A stretch of DNA of 64,000 bases, from the NCBI RefSeq assembly GCF_002845745.1, contig NZ_PIUM01000008.1:101283-165282 (forward strand). The letters run 5' to 3'. Source of the DNA: Telmatospirillum siberiense. GTDB lineage: Bacteria; Pseudomonadota; Alphaproteobacteria; Rhodospirillales; Magnetospirillaceae. Below, one piece after another: positions 43,284-52,393 of the stretch; positions within the stretch are counted from its first letter, which is position 1; every line of letters begins with the position of its first letter. The translations under genes were made by a program, and so were the position numbers. The notes under the pieces are model-generated. The model did not search any database. It had not been told where the DNA came from and was given only the letters and a program-made list of their open reading frames with translations.

Positions 43284-45955
43284 CAAGACCCCTCCACGGT
43301 ATCGGCGGGCAGCGTGAAACAGAAGATCGCGCCGCTCCCCGGCTTGCCCTCGGCCCGGATTTCCCCACCATGGCGGTTGATGATCCGCTGTACCGTCGCC
43401 AACCCGATGCCGATCCCCGGAAACTCGTCCTGCCGATGCAGTCGCCGGAACGGCTGGAACAATTGGCCGGCGTGCGCCATGTCGAAACCCGCTCCATTGT
43501 CGGCCACGCAAACCCCTCGAAGACCACCCACCTCTCCGGCGAACACGCGGATGACCGGCGCCTCCGTCTTGACCGTATATTTCCAGGCGTTGCCCAGCAG
43601 ATTGCGTAGAATGACCTCGATCATCCGCCTATCGCCGGAGGCCCGCAGCCCAGGTTCCACCTGCCAGACGACGCGCCTGGCCGGCTCGGCGCCCGACAGA
43701 CCGTCCATCAGTGCGGTCGCCATGGCCGAAATATCGATGGAATCGTGGCGCAACTCGCCCCGCGTGCTCCGCGACAGGGCCAGGATGCCGTCGATCAGTT
43801 CGCCCATGTTGCGGCTGGCGACGCCGATCTGGTCGAGATAGAGCTTCGCCCTGTCGTCAAGACGATCGGCATAGTCTTCGCTCAATGCCTGGGAAAGTCC
43901 GTTCATCGCCCGGAGCGGCGCGCGCAGATCATGCGAAACGGCATAGGCGAAGCTATCCAGTTCGCGGTTGGCGGCGGTCAGCTCGACGGTTCGTTCCGCC
44001 ACCCGCCGCTCCAGGAGGATGTTCAGGTTGTTGAGTGCCTCTTCCGCCTTCTTGCGTTCTTCGATGACATCGAAGACCACCATGAAATCCCCCGGCCGGA
44101 CCCCATAAACCGACACCGCAAACCAGGTCCGGCTGGCGTTGAGGAAAATTTCGAAACGATCGGGCGGGCCACCGAGGGCGACCTGCCCATAACGGGCCAG
44201 AAGCCCGGGATCGCTCTGGCGAATGCCGGGAAAAAGCTCCGTCACCCGCCGCCCGACGACATCCTTGAGACCGGTCAACCTCTCGAAGGCCTTGTTGACG
44301 TTCAAATAAACGAAATCGCTCGGCGAACCGTCCTCGAACAGCATGTGGCAGTGGGCGAAACCATTCAGCATATTGTCGAACAGGGAGTGGTAGGTCGCTT
44401 CGCTTTCGCGCAAATCCTCCTCGATGCGCCTGGCCGCGGTGATGTCCTCGGCGGAAATGATAATGCCGCCGATCGCCCCGTTTTCGTCGGTCCAAGGCTG
44501 CACCGCCCAGCGCAGCCAATATTTGGAACCATCCGCCTGGATCCACAGATCGTCGTCGTTGCGCAACACGACGCCGGCCAATCCCTGGCGATGGATCTCC
44601 TTCCATTCTTCGGGAATATCCGGATGCACGACATAATGGTTCAGCCCGATCAAATCGTCGTACCCCCGACCAAAGGTGGACAACCAGCGGTCGCTGGTCG
44701 ACAGGTAATTCATGTCGCGGTCGAACATGGCGATGCTGATGGGAGCCTGCTGGATGAAGGCGCGCATCTGCGACTGCGATTTGCGCAACGTCTCCTCGAC
44801 CCGCCGCCGTTCGGCGATCATGGCTTCAAGCTGGTCGCGCTCACGCGTGATGACCGCGTTCTGCTCCAGGACACGTGCCTGCATCCGATTGAAACTGCGC
44901 AGGAGCAGACGTATCTCGCCGCGTCCCGCCACCGGCACCGGCTCCAAGGTATCGGTCCCCCTGTCCAGATGCCGGACGGTAGCCTCAAGAGGGGTCAGCT
45001 CGTACCGGAGGAACAACCAGATCAGCAGACCTGAAAGCAGAGCGATCAGGCCGGCACAGCCATAAATGCGAACGGCGACGCCCCGGATGGGGGCGAAGGC
45101 CTCGTCGGCCGGAAGATAACCGATGACCAGCCAATCCTGATTGACGGTCCTGGCCGCGATGCTGAGAACCACGATTCCGGTCGAACTCTTCGCCACGCCG
45201 GGCCCCAGATACCCTTCCAGACGGCGATCGAAAAGCGGATTGATCCCCCTCGACGGCATCGGCATGAGGACCCGTTTGGGATCGGTGCTGGTGACAAGGA
45301 CGCCGTCCTTCGGGGAAATCACATGAAACCCGCCATTGATGCCATTATGCACCTCGCCGGCGAAATGAAAGGGACTGCCAGGAACGATCAGTTCCGCGCC
45401 GCAGAGAACGCCGATGATGGAGCCCTTCCTGTCACGCAGCGGCACCGCCACCACCAGCACGGGTTGTCCGGCGAAGCGGCCGATTATCGGTCTGACCAGT
45501 GGTTTCCCGGTCTCCATCACCTCCTTGAAATAGCTGCTTTCGCCGTATCGCGACCCGAGCAGGTTCCGGCTAGGGGCCTCGGCGACGCGGACGCCATCCT
45601 TGGAAAGGATGTAAACGTCGCGGCTGAAGATCCGCAAGGCGACCGGCTTGTCGTGCAAATATGCGGACAGTTTCTCCGGCGCATCCTGCAACAGGATCCC
45701 GGCCTGATCGCCGATGGCTTCCAGCGACCCGATGCGCAATTTCATCTCGAAATCGATGGTTCTCGCCACGAAGCCGACCGCCGTCATCTGTTCGTTGATC
45801 ACCAGATGCTCAAAGTCCCTGCGCAAGCCGTCGACGACGAACCATGCCAGAAGACCCATGCCGATGGCGACGACGACCACCTCGAACAGCGCCAGTTTCA
45901 CCTTCAACGGCCAGTCGCCGACGTTGCCCACCCATGCGCTCACAGGATTCTTCAT
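43283..45955 (-). CDS. Hybrid-sensor type histidine kinase: dCache-HAMP-PAS-PAS-HisKA-HATPase
   Basis: 890 residues from the ATG at 45955, chosen for an AGGA 7 bases upstream; other in-frame starts at 45961, 45991 and 46012 are possible. TM1 (about 18-40) and TM2 (about 290-312) bound a double-Cache periplasmic domain (SRNLLGSRYGESSYFKEVMETG, VLVVAVPLRDRKGSIIGVL). HAMP, two PAS domains (about 395-520 and 520-640), HisKA (YAVSHDLRAPLRAM, His about 674) and HATPase (FRRLHRQDEFPGIGIGLATVQRI) follow. It senses a small periplasmic ligand. Its cognate regulator has been reduced to a stub directly downstream. Confidence 0.9.
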   Translation of the reverse strand: MKNPVSAWVGNVGDWPLKVKLALFEVVVVAIGMGLLAWFVVDGLRRDFEHLVINEQMTAVGFVARTIDFEMKLRIGSLEAIGDQAGILLQDAPEKLSAYLHDKPVALRIFSRDVYILSKDGVRVAEAPSRNLLGSRYGESSYFKEVMETGKPLVRPIIGRFAGQPVLVVAVPLRDRKGSIIGVLCGAELIVPGSPFHFAGEVHNGINGGFHVISPKDGVLVTSTDPKRVLMPMPSRGINPLFDRRLEGYLGPGVAKSSTGIVVLSIAARTVNQDWLVIGYLPADEAFAPIRGVAVRIYGCAGLIALLSGLLIWLFLRYELTPLEATVRHLDRGTDTLEPVPVAGRGEIRLLLRSFNRMQARVLEQNAVITRERDQLEAMIAERRRVEETLRKSQSQMRAFIQQAPISIAMFDRDMNYLSTSDRWLSTFGRGYDDLIGLNHYVVHPDIPEEWKEIHRQGLAGVVLRNDDDLWIQADGSKYWLRWAVQPWTDENGAIGGIIISAEDITAARRIEEDLRESEATYHSLFDNMLNGFAHCHMLFEDGSPSDFVYLNVNKAFERLTGLKDVVGRRVTELFPGIRQSDPGLLARYGQVALGGPPDRFEIFLNASRTWFAVSVYGVRPGDFMVVFDVIEERKKAEEALNNLNILLERRVAERTVELTAANRELDSFAYAVSHDLRAPLRAMNGLSQALSEDYADRLDDRAKLYLDQIGVASRNMGELIDGILALSRSTRGELRHDSIDISAMATALMDGLSGAEPARRVVWQVEPGLRASGDRRMIEVILRNLLGNAWKYTVKTEAPVIRVFAGEVGGLRGVCVADNGAGFDMAHAGQLFQPFRRLHRQDEFPGIGIGLATVQRIINRHGGEIRAEGKPGSGAIFCFTLPADTVEGS

Positions 45956-46164
45956 GAACATGTCCTGGTTTCGGATAAAGGCGGGAAGCATCCTTAGGAA
46001 GGAAAAATTCAATCAAAGGTTGATCATCATGTTAAGTGAGAAGTTGCCTCGACACCAGAGGCTGTTCCGCGACCGCTGCCATTTCGGGAGACGTCCGAAA
46101 ACGGCCAGCAATCGGCGCAGGAACATTTTATCCTGGGGCTTCCATAGGGAACCGGGAGGTTGTC

Positions 46165-46683
46165 ATGACAGAGGAAGGCGGCGTCTTCACCTTGAGCCGG
46201 CGGTCGACGCCGATCGGACAAGTGCTGTTGCTGACGGATGAAAAGAACCGGCTGCGGGCGTTGGATTGGGAAGATTGCACGACGCGGCTGAGACTTCTGC
46301 TTCGCCGCCACTATGCCCAGCCGATTACCCTGATCGAAGGGACCTCCCCCGCTGGCGTCTCCGGCGCTTTGGATGCCTATTTCGCCGGGGAACCGGACGC
46401 CATCGAGAGCTTGCCGGTGAAAACCGGAGGAACGGTTTTTCAACGCGCCGTCTGGGCCGCCCTGCGCAAAATTCCTTGCGGCCGAACGATGAGCTACCGT
46501 GATCTGGCGTCATCGATCGGTCGGCCGACGGCGGTCCGGGCCATCGGTCTGGCCAATGGCGCCAACCCGATCGGCATCGTCGTTCCCTGCCATCGCGTGA
46601 TCGGCGCCGATGGAACGCTTACCGGCTATGCCGGAGGACTTCACCGCAAACGCTGGCTCCTGGCCCACGAGGCGAGACGATGA
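46165..46683 (+). CDS. ogt: Methylated-DNA-protein cysteine methyltransferase
   Basis: 172 residues. The ATG at 46165 has a GGGAGGT site; an earlier in-frame start lacks one. The C-terminal domain has VFQRAVWAALRKIPCGRTMSYRDLA, RAIGLANGANPIGIVVPCHRVIG (acceptor Cys142) and GYAGGLHRKRWLLAHE. It repairs O6-methylguanine by transferring the methyl group to itself. It overlaps the ada/alkA-type gene by 4 bases (ATGA); the two form an alkylation-repair operon. The 209 bases upstream hold its promoter and nothing else recognisable. Confidence 0.94.
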   Translation: MTEEGGVFTLSRRSTPIGQVLLLTDEKNRLRALDWEDCTTRLRLLLRRHYAQPITLIEGTSPAGVSGALDAYFAGEPDAIESLPVKTGGTVFQRAVWAALRKIPCGRTMSYRDLASSIGRPTAVRAIGLANGANPIGIVVPCHRVIGADGTLTGYAGGLHRKRWLLAHEARR

Positions 46684-48143
46684 TATCCGACACTCCGAAC
46701 GATCTGGACCGGGAAACCTGTTATCGCGCCCTGCAGTCGCGCGACGGACGTTTTGACGGACGCTTCTATACGGCGGTCATCAGCACCGGTATCTATTGCC
46801 GCCCCATTTGTCCGGCTAAAACGCCGAGGATCGAAAATTGCCTGTTCCTGCCCAGTGCCGGGGCGGCGCATCACCTGGGCTTCCGCCCCTGCCTGCGCTG
46901 CCGGCCGGAAGCCGCCCCCGGTTCGGCGGGCTGGCGCGGCACCGCCGGCACGGTCGGGCGCGCCTTGCATCTGATCGCCGAAGGCGGGCTGGATGAGGCC
47001 GGGGTCGACCGGCTGGCCGAGCGCCTCGGCATCGGCAGCCGCCATCTGCGCCGCCTGTTCGACCGCCATGTCGGCGCTTCGCCGGTGGCGGTGGCGCAGT
47101 CCCATCGAATCCTGTTCGCCAAGAGACTGATCGACGAGACCGGCTTGCCGATGGCCGATGTCGCCCTGGCGGCCGGGTTCGGCAGTATTCGGCGTTTCAA
47201 CGACGTCTTCCGCCGGACCTATGGCCGTCCGCCCAGCCAACTGCGCCGGAACGGCACGATGGCCGGAACGGCTACGGACATCACCCTCCGCCTGCCCTTC
47301 ACCTCACCCTACGACTGGGCGGCGATGCTGGATTTTCTTGGCTCGCGCGCGATTCCCGGGGTCGAAAGCGTCGAGGACGGCGTCTACCGCCGAAGCTTCC
47401 TTCTGGCCGCGACCCCCGGACTGGTCGAAGTCCGCCGGCCGCCGAACGAGACTCATCTCCTGGCCACCATCCATACCGAAGCGGTCGGAATATTGGCGGC
47501 CGTCGTCGCCCGCCTGCGCCGCCTGTTCGATCTCGATGCCGACATCGCCGCCATCGACGCCCATCTGGCGGGCAGCCCCGAACTCGCCCAACGGATAAGG
47601 CTGCGCCCCGGCATCCGTGTTCCCGGCGCCTGGGATGATTTCGAACTGGCGGTGCGCGCCATCCTGGGCCAACAGGTCAGCGTCGCGGCGGCGACCACCA
47701 TGGCGGGCCGCCTGGCCGCAGCTTATGGCCCGACGCTGCCCCCCGCCCTCGGAAACGGCACCGTCACCCGGATATTTCCGGCCCCCGCCGCCATCGCCAC
47801 GGCGGATCTCACGGGGATCGGCGTGACCGGGAAGCGGGCGGCGGCCCTTGCCGGCCTGGGCGCCGCGCTGTCTGCCCGACCGGACCTGCTGGCCGTCGGG
47901 GAAACGCTTGAGGAAAAGGTGGAAAGGCTTTGCCGGCTGCCCGGCATCGGCCCATGGACGGCCAATTACATCGCCATGCGCATGCTGCGCGAGCCCGACG
48001 CCTTTCCCTCCGCCGATCTCGGCCTGTTACGCGCGCTGGAGACATCGGCCGGCCGGCCGACGCCGTCCGCCCTGCTGCGAATGGCCGAAGCCTGGCGCCC
48101 CTGGCGCGCCTATGCGGCGCTCCGCCTGTGGACCCAGGAATAA
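46680..48143 (+). CDS. Ada-AlkA fusion: methyl-sensing AraC-type regulator with 3-methyladenine DNA glycosylase domain
   Basis: 487 residues. The Ada zinc domain has Cys40, Cys44, Cys71 and Cys74 (YCRPICPAK ... CLRC), matching E. coli Ada Cys38/42/69/72. An AraC-type HTH (about 95-190) is followed by an AlkA N-terminal domain (about 200-315) and an HhH-GPD glycosylase domain (LPGIGPWTANYIAMRML, catalytic Asp in PSADLGL about 446). It should sense methyl-phosphotriesters, activate the operon and excise alkylated bases. The O6-methylguanine methyltransferase half of classical Ada is supplied by the overlapping ogt gene. Confidence 0.93.
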   Translation: MISDTPNDLDRETCYRALQSRDGRFDGRFYTAVISTGIYCRPICPAKTPRIENCLFLPSAGAAHHLGFRPCLRCRPEAAPGSAGWRGTAGTVGRALHLIAEGGLDEAGVDRLAERLGIGSRHLRRLFDRHVGASPVAVAQSHRILFAKRLIDETGLPMADVALAAGFGSIRRFNDVFRRTYGRPPSQLRRNGTMAGTATDITLRLPFTSPYDWAAMLDFLGSRAIPGVESVEDGVYRRSFLLAATPGLVEVRRPPNETHLLATIHTEAVGILAAVVARLRRLFDLDADIAAIDAHLAGSPELAQRIRLRPGIRVPGAWDDFELAVRAILGQQVSVAAATTMAGRLAAAYGPTLPPALGNGTVTRIFPAPAAIATADLTGIGVTGKRAAALAGLGAALSARPDLLAVGETLEEKVERLCRLPGIGPWTANYIAMRMLREPDAFPSADLGLLRALETSAGRPTPSALLRMAEAWRPWRAYAALRLWTQE

Positions 48144-48197
48144 CGCGATATGCCTCCGCTCCGCCTTCGGCGGGCTCGAACGCCGCTTATGACACGG

Positions 48198-48893
48198 TCA
48201 TTTTGGGCCGGCCCCTTCCTTCCGCTCTATCGAATTCCAGGTTTCGTTCAGTTCGCGTTCGGCCTCGAAGGCGCCGGCCGGCAGGTGATGGGCGATGCCC
48301 TTGTGGCAGTCGATGCAGGTCAGCCCCTCCTTCTCGGCCCGGCTATGGTCCTCCCGCGCCCGGTCGTTCTGGCGGGACAGATCCATGGAATCGAAGTTGT
48401 GGCAGTTGCGGCATTCCCGCGAATCCGTCGCCTTCATCGCCGCCCATACATTGCGGGCCAGATCGAGACGCTTGGCCTCGAATTTCTCGCGCGTGTCGAT
48501 CTCGCCAGTCAGGTGGTGGAACACTTCGCTGGAAGCCTGGATTTTGCGCTTCATCTTGTGCGGCCAGTCATGTGGCACGTGGCAGTCGGGACAACTCGCC
48601 CGGACGCCCGATGGATTCTGGTCATGCACCGACATCCGATATTCACGATAGACGTTCTGATCCATCTCGTGACAGCCACGGCAGAACATCTCGGTGCTCG
48701 TCATCTCCATGCCCCAGTTGAACGCTCCCCAGAAGAAAACTCCGGTGACGAAGCCGACCAGCAGCAGCATCCCCAGGGAAAACCGGGCCGCGGGACGGCT
48801 GGCGACCCGCCAGCCCCACCCGATCAATCGCCTGATCGTCCATTTTCCGGACGCCCCGGCCAGGACTTGCGTGTCGGCCTCGCTCATCGCCAT
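48198..48893 (-). CDS. napC: NapC/NirT-family tetrahaem cytochrome c
   Basis: 231 residues. An N-terminal cytoplasmic stretch and a single membrane anchor (about 38-60) precede a periplasmic domain with four haem motifs (CRGCH, CPDCH, CRNCH, CIDCH). It takes electrons from the quinol pool and passes them to NapAB. It is the last gene of the nrf-nap operon, 10 bases after napB. A small CCGCC-TTC-GGCGG stem lies in the short space before the convergent ada/alkA gene. Confidence 0.94.
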   Translation of the reverse strand: MAMSEADTQVLAGASGKWTIRRLIGWGWRVASRPAARFSLGMLLLVGFVTGVFFWGAFNWGMEMTSTEMFCRGCHEMDQNVYREYRMSVHDQNPSGVRASCPDCHVPHDWPHKMKRKIQASSEVFHHLTGEIDTREKFEAKRLDLARNVWAAMKATDSRECRNCHNFDSMDLSRQNDRAREDHSRAEKEGLTCIDCHKGIAHHLPAGAFEAERELNETWNSIERKEGAGPK

Positions 48894-48903
48894 GCGCTCC
48901 TCT

Positions 48904-49347
48904 TCACCGGTCCATCTCGGAGCGGAAGCGGTTGGGCACCAAGGCCTTGGCGTCGGCCTGGGTCACGTGGCAGCTCGTGCAGACCCAGCGTTGCGGGGCC
49001 ACCCGGTCGAGCTTCTTGCCGTCGCGGTCCAGGAAATGCGCCACGCTGATCAGCGGCGCATGTTCCTGCGTGTTGTTCGGCCAATCGTGGCAGCGCAGAC
49101 ATTGATTGACCTTGAGATCGATCTCGTATTTGTCGATGCGATGCGGAATGAGCGGCGGCTGGTCGCGAAACGAGCGCTCGAAATTCCGGCCTTCCTTGAT
49201 GGGATAGACCGGCGGCGCCTGATCGGGCTCGTCCACCGAGGCACCACCACGCAAGGATTGGATCTGTTCGGCGACGGCCGGGGGAACGGCCGCCGCCCCG
49301 CAAGCCAGCGCACCGGCAATCAGACAGGCCAGGATCTTGATGTTCAC
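48904..49347 (-). CDS. napB: Periplasmic nitrate reductase, dihaem cytochrome subunit
   Basis: 147 residues. The GTG start at 49347 has AAGGAG 8 bases upstream and overlaps the stop of the napH remnant (GTGA). Signal peptide VNIKILACLIAGALACGAAAVPPAVA; haem motifs CLRCH and CTSCH; PLIPHRIDKYEI typical of NapB. It delivers electrons from NapC to NapA. A start further upstream is possible, but would run through the napH remnant. Confidence 0.94.
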   Translation of the reverse strand: MNIKILACLIAGALACGAAAVPPAVAEQIQSLRGGASVDEPDQAPPVYPIKEGRNFERSFRDQPPLIPHRIDKYEIDLKVNQCLRCHDWPNNTQEHAPLISVAHFLDRDGKKLDRVAPQRWVCTSCHVTQADAKALVPNRFRSEMDR

Positions 49348-49508
49348 AGCGCGCACTCCTTTTCGCGGGATGTGTCGGCCCTTCGGCACTTAAGGCCGAA
49401 GGCAAAGACTTGATTGGGACAGACATCGATGCAGCGGCCACACCGCGTGCAGGCGGTCGCAACCACGGACGGAACCATGCCCGTCGAGGCGCCTTTCAAA
49501 GGTGCCGG
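49344..49508 (-). pseudogene. C-terminal remnant of napH (ferredoxin-type quinol oxidation protein)
   Basis: In this frame the sequence APLKGASTGMVPSVVATACTR followed by CGRCIDVCPNQVFAFG matches the C-terminal [4Fe-4S] end of NapH, including the C-x2-C-x2-C-x3-CP pattern and the VF.F after it. The first 80% of NapH (four membrane helices, two CxxxCP motifs) and all of napG are absent: the frame runs back only into the napA stop, 4 bases away. The remnant keeps the GTGA overlap with napB. A 44-codon ORF (ATG about 49478) could still be translated as a tiny ferredoxin, but a deletion scar is the simpler reading. Confidence 0.75.
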
Positions 49509-49512
49509 TCCA

Positions 49513-51996
49513 TCAGGCCCTTTCCACCTTGACCGCGCATTTCTTGTAATCGGTCTCCTTGGAAATAGGACAGGTGGCGTCAAGGGTCAGCTTGTTGACC
49601 AGTTGGCTTTCGTCGAACCAGGGCATGAACACCACGCCCTCCGGCGGCTTGTTGCGCCCGGCGGTCTCGACACGGGTGGAAACGAAGCCCCGGCGGGAGG
49701 CCACCTTGACCTCCTGGCCGCGTCGCAGACCCCGCTTCTGGGCATCGTTGGGATGCATGAACACCAAACCGTTGGGGAACGCGCGATGCAACTCGGGCAC
49801 CCGTCTCGTCATCGACCCCGAATGCCAGTGTTCCAGCACGCGCCCGGTCACCAGCCAGAGGTCGTAGTCCTTGTCCGGCTCCTCGGCCGCCGGCTCGTAG
49901 GGCAGCGCCCAGATATTGGCCTTGCCGTCCGCGTTGCCGTAGAACTTCACCCCCTCGCCGGGTTTCACATAAGGGTCGAAACCCTCGCGGAAACGCCACT
50001 GGGTTTCCTTCTGATCGATCACCGGCCAGCGCAGGCCGCGGGCCTTGTGATACATGTCGAAGGCCGCCAGATCGTGGCCGTGACCACGACCGAAACCGGC
50101 ATATTCCTCGAACAATCCCTTCTGCACGTAAAAGCCGTTGGCCGCCGATTCATCGTTATCGAAGCCGGCGGCGATGTCGGACAGCGGAAACCGGTCCACC
50201 TGGCCGTTCCTGAAAAGAACGTCGAACAGGGTCTTGCCCTTGAGCTCCGGCCGCTTGTCCACCAGGTCCGCCGGCCAAACCTCCTCGACCTTGAAGCGCT
50301 TGGAGAACTCGATGAGCTGCCATAGGTCCGAGCGGGCCTCACCCGGTGCCTTGACCTGCTGGCGCCAGAATTGCGTACGCCGTTCGGCATTGCCGTAGGC
50401 GCCTTCCTTTTCCGCCCACATGGCGGTGGGCAGGATCAGGTCGGCCGACAGCGCCGTCACCGTCGGATAGGGATCGGAAACGACGATGAAATTTGCGGGA
50501 TTGCGGTAGCCTGGAAAAGTTTCCTCGTTGAGGTTGGCCGCCGCCTGCATGTTGTTGGTGCATTGCACCCAATAGCAGTTCAGCTTGCCGTCCTTCAGCA
50601 TGCGGTTCTGCTGGACCGCATGAAAACCCGGCTTGTCGGGAATGGTGCCCTCGGGCAGCCTCCAAATCTCCTCGGCATGCTTGCGATGCGCCGGATTGGC
50701 CACCATCAGATCGGCCGGCAGACGGTGCGAAAAGGTTCCCACCTCGCGTGCCGTGCCACAGGCGGATGGCTGCCCGGTCAGAGAGAATGGCCCGTTGCCC
50801 GGCTCCGAAATCTTTCCGGTCAGCAGATGCAGATTATAGACCAGGTTATTGACCCAGGTGCCGCGGCTGTGCTGGTTGAACCCCATGGTCCAGTAGCTGA
50901 CCACCTTGCGCTTGGGATCGGCGTAAAGCTGGGCAAGCGCCTCCAGTTGCGCGACCGGCACCCCGGACAGGGCGGACACCTTCTCGGCCGTGTAATCGGC
51001 GACGAACTGCTTGTATTCCTCGAAACTCATCGGCGAGGCGGCATCCGGGGTGGCCGCGTTCTTCGCCGCCTTTTCCTTCGGATGGTCGGGGCGCAGGCCA
51101 TAGCCGATGTCGGTGACGCCGCGCTTGAAATTGATGTTTTTCGAGACGAACGCCTCGTTCACCGCCCCCGTCCTGATGATGGTGTTGGCGATATAGTTGA
51201 GGATGGCGAGATCGGTCTGCGGCTTGAAGACGATCGGCAGGTCGGCCATTTCGAAGCTGCGGTTTTCCAGGGTCGACAGGACGGCCACCTTGACGCCGTT
51301 GCCGGTCAGCCGCCGATCGGTCAGTCGCGCCCACAGAATCGGATGCATCTCCGCCATATTGGCGCCCCACAGCACGAAGGCGTCGGCGTGTTCGAGGTCG
51401 TCGTAGCACCCCATCGGCTCGTCGATGCCGAAGGTCCGCATGAAACCGGCCACCGCCGAGGCCATGCAGTGGCGGGCATTGGGATCGATATTGTTGGTGC
51501 GGAAGCCGGCCTTCATCAGCTTGACGGCGGCATAACCCTCCCAGATGGTCCATTGGCCGGAACCGAACATGCCGACCGAGGATGGCCCCTTGGCTTTCAG
51601 GGTTTCCTTCCACTTGGCGGCCATGACGTCGAGGGCCTCGTCCCAGGAAACGGGCGTGAACTCCCCGTCCTTGGCATAAACCCCGTTCTTCTTGCGCAGC
51701 AACGGACGGGTCAGGCGGTCCTCGCCATACATGATCTTGGAGAGGAAATAGCCCTTGATGCAATTGAGGCCGCGATTGACCGGGGCGTCGGGATCTCCCT
51801 GCGTGGCAACCACCCGTCCATCCTTGACGCCGACCAGGACGCCGCACCCGGTCCCGCAGAAGCGGCAGACCGCCTTGTCCCAGCGGACGTCGTTCGGCGA
51901 GGCCGCCCGCGCCATCGCCGGCAGGCTGATCCCGGCGGCGGCGGCGGTGGCGGCAACGGCATTGGCCTTGATGAAGTCACGCCGGGTGAGGCTCAT
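49513..51996 (-). CDS. napA: Periplasmic nitrate reductase catalytic subunit
   Basis: 827 residues. The ATG at 51996 (GGAG site 9 bases upstream) starts at the Tat signal [22 protein letters not shown]; an alternative ATG at 52014 overlaps napD by 4 bases. The [4Fe-4S] motif [13 protein letters not shown]...[10 protein letters not shown], the molybdenum-ligand region [12 protein letters not shown], and molybdopterin-dinucleotide-binding segments ([44 protein letters not shown]) are intact. It reduces nitrate to nitrite in the periplasm, carrying Mo-bis-MGD. It is in an operon with napD (Tat-signal chaperone) upstream and napBC downstream. Confidence 0.96.
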   Translation of the reverse strand: MSLTRRDFIKANAVAATAAAAGISLPAMARAASPNDVRWDKAVCRFCGTGCGVLVGVKDGRVVATQGDPDAPVNRGLNCIKGYFLSKIMYGEDRLTRPLLRKKNGVYAKDGEFTPVSWDEALDVMAAKWKETLKAKGPSSVGMFGSGQWTIWEGYAAVKLMKAGFRTNNIDPNARHCMASAVAGFMRTFGIDEPMGCYDDLEHADAFVLWGANMAEMHPILWARLTDRRLTGNGVKVAVLSTLENRSFEMADLPIVFKPQTDLAILNYIANTIIRTGAVNEAFVSKNINFKRGVTDIGYGLRPDHPKEKAAKNAATPDAASPMSFEEYKQFVADYTAEKVSALSGVPVAQLEALAQLYADPKRKVVSYWTMGFNQHSRGTWVNNLVYNLHLLTGKISEPGNGPFSLTGQPSACGTAREVGTFSHRLPADLMVANPAHRKHAEEIWRLPEGTIPDKPGFHAVQQNRMLKDGKLNCYWVQCTNNMQAAANLNEETFPGYRNPANFIVVSDPYPTVTALSADLILPTAMWAEKEGAYGNAERRTQFWRQQVKAPGEARSDLWQLIEFSKRFKVEEVWPADLVDKRPELKGKTLFDVLFRNGQVDRFPLSDIAAGFDNDESAANGFYVQKGLFEEYAGFGRGHGHDLAAFDMYHKARGLRWPVIDQKETQWRFREGFDPYVKPGEGVKFYGNADGKANIWALPYEPAAEEPDKDYDLWLVTGRVLEHWHSGSMTRRVPELHRAFPNGLVFMHPNDAQKRGLRRGQEVKVASRRGFVSTRVETAGRNKPPEGVVFMPWFDESQLVNKLTLDATCPISKETDYKKCAVKVERA

Positions 51997-52010
51997 CTCT
52001 TGAAGCTCCT

Positions 52011-52292
52011 TCATTCGCAATGGTGGTAGACGAGAGAGGTGGCGAGCACGCCCTCGACGGTAGGCAGGCGGGTCAGGATCTGCCCGGCCCATTCCTCGTC
52101 GGTATCCTCGATGGTGACGATCAGGCGGCCATCATCCTCGATCCGGTGCACCTCGATGCCGGGCATGGCGGCCAGCGCCGCGCCGACGCCTTGCGCCCGG
52201 TCCGGATCGGCGAGAACAAGAACGCCGCAAAGGTTTGCGCCCTCGTCCCGCCAGCGGCGGTGTTCCTCTTCGACGAATTTACCGATACGCAC
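52011..52292 (-). CDS. napD: NapD chaperone for periplasmic nitrate reductase
   Basis: 93 residues from a GTG at 52292 (AGGA 9 bases upstream). [45 protein letters not shown] is the ferredoxin-like NapD fold that binds the NapA Tat signal before export. It has a short N-terminal extension ([14 protein letters not shown]) compared with E. coli NapD. Its stop overlaps a possible napA start. A hairpin lies upstream, between it and nrfA. Confidence 0.9.
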   Translation of the reverse strand: MRIGKFVEEEHRRWRDEGANLCGVLVLADPDRAQGVGAALAAMPGIEVHRIEDDGRLIVTIEDTDEEWAGQILTRLPTVEGVLATSLVYHHCE

Positions 52293-52342
52293 GGATGTTG
52301 GTCCTTTTGGCGACAAAAGTTCCGTTTCCCGGGACGTCGCCT

Positions 52343-52377
52343 TCCGTCACCGCCGGGGCTCGACCCGGGGTGACGGA
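52343..52377. terminator. Hairpin between nrfA and napD
   Basis: TTCCGTCACC-GCCGGG pairs with CCCGG-GGTGACGGAA around GCTCGA, with one bulge. It lies 17 bases beyond the nrfA stop (minus strand) and upstream of napD, without a good T-run. It may lower expression of nap relative to nrf, or stabilise the processed mRNA. Confidence 0.5.
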
Positions 52378-52393
52378 AAGCCGGGGAGTCCCC

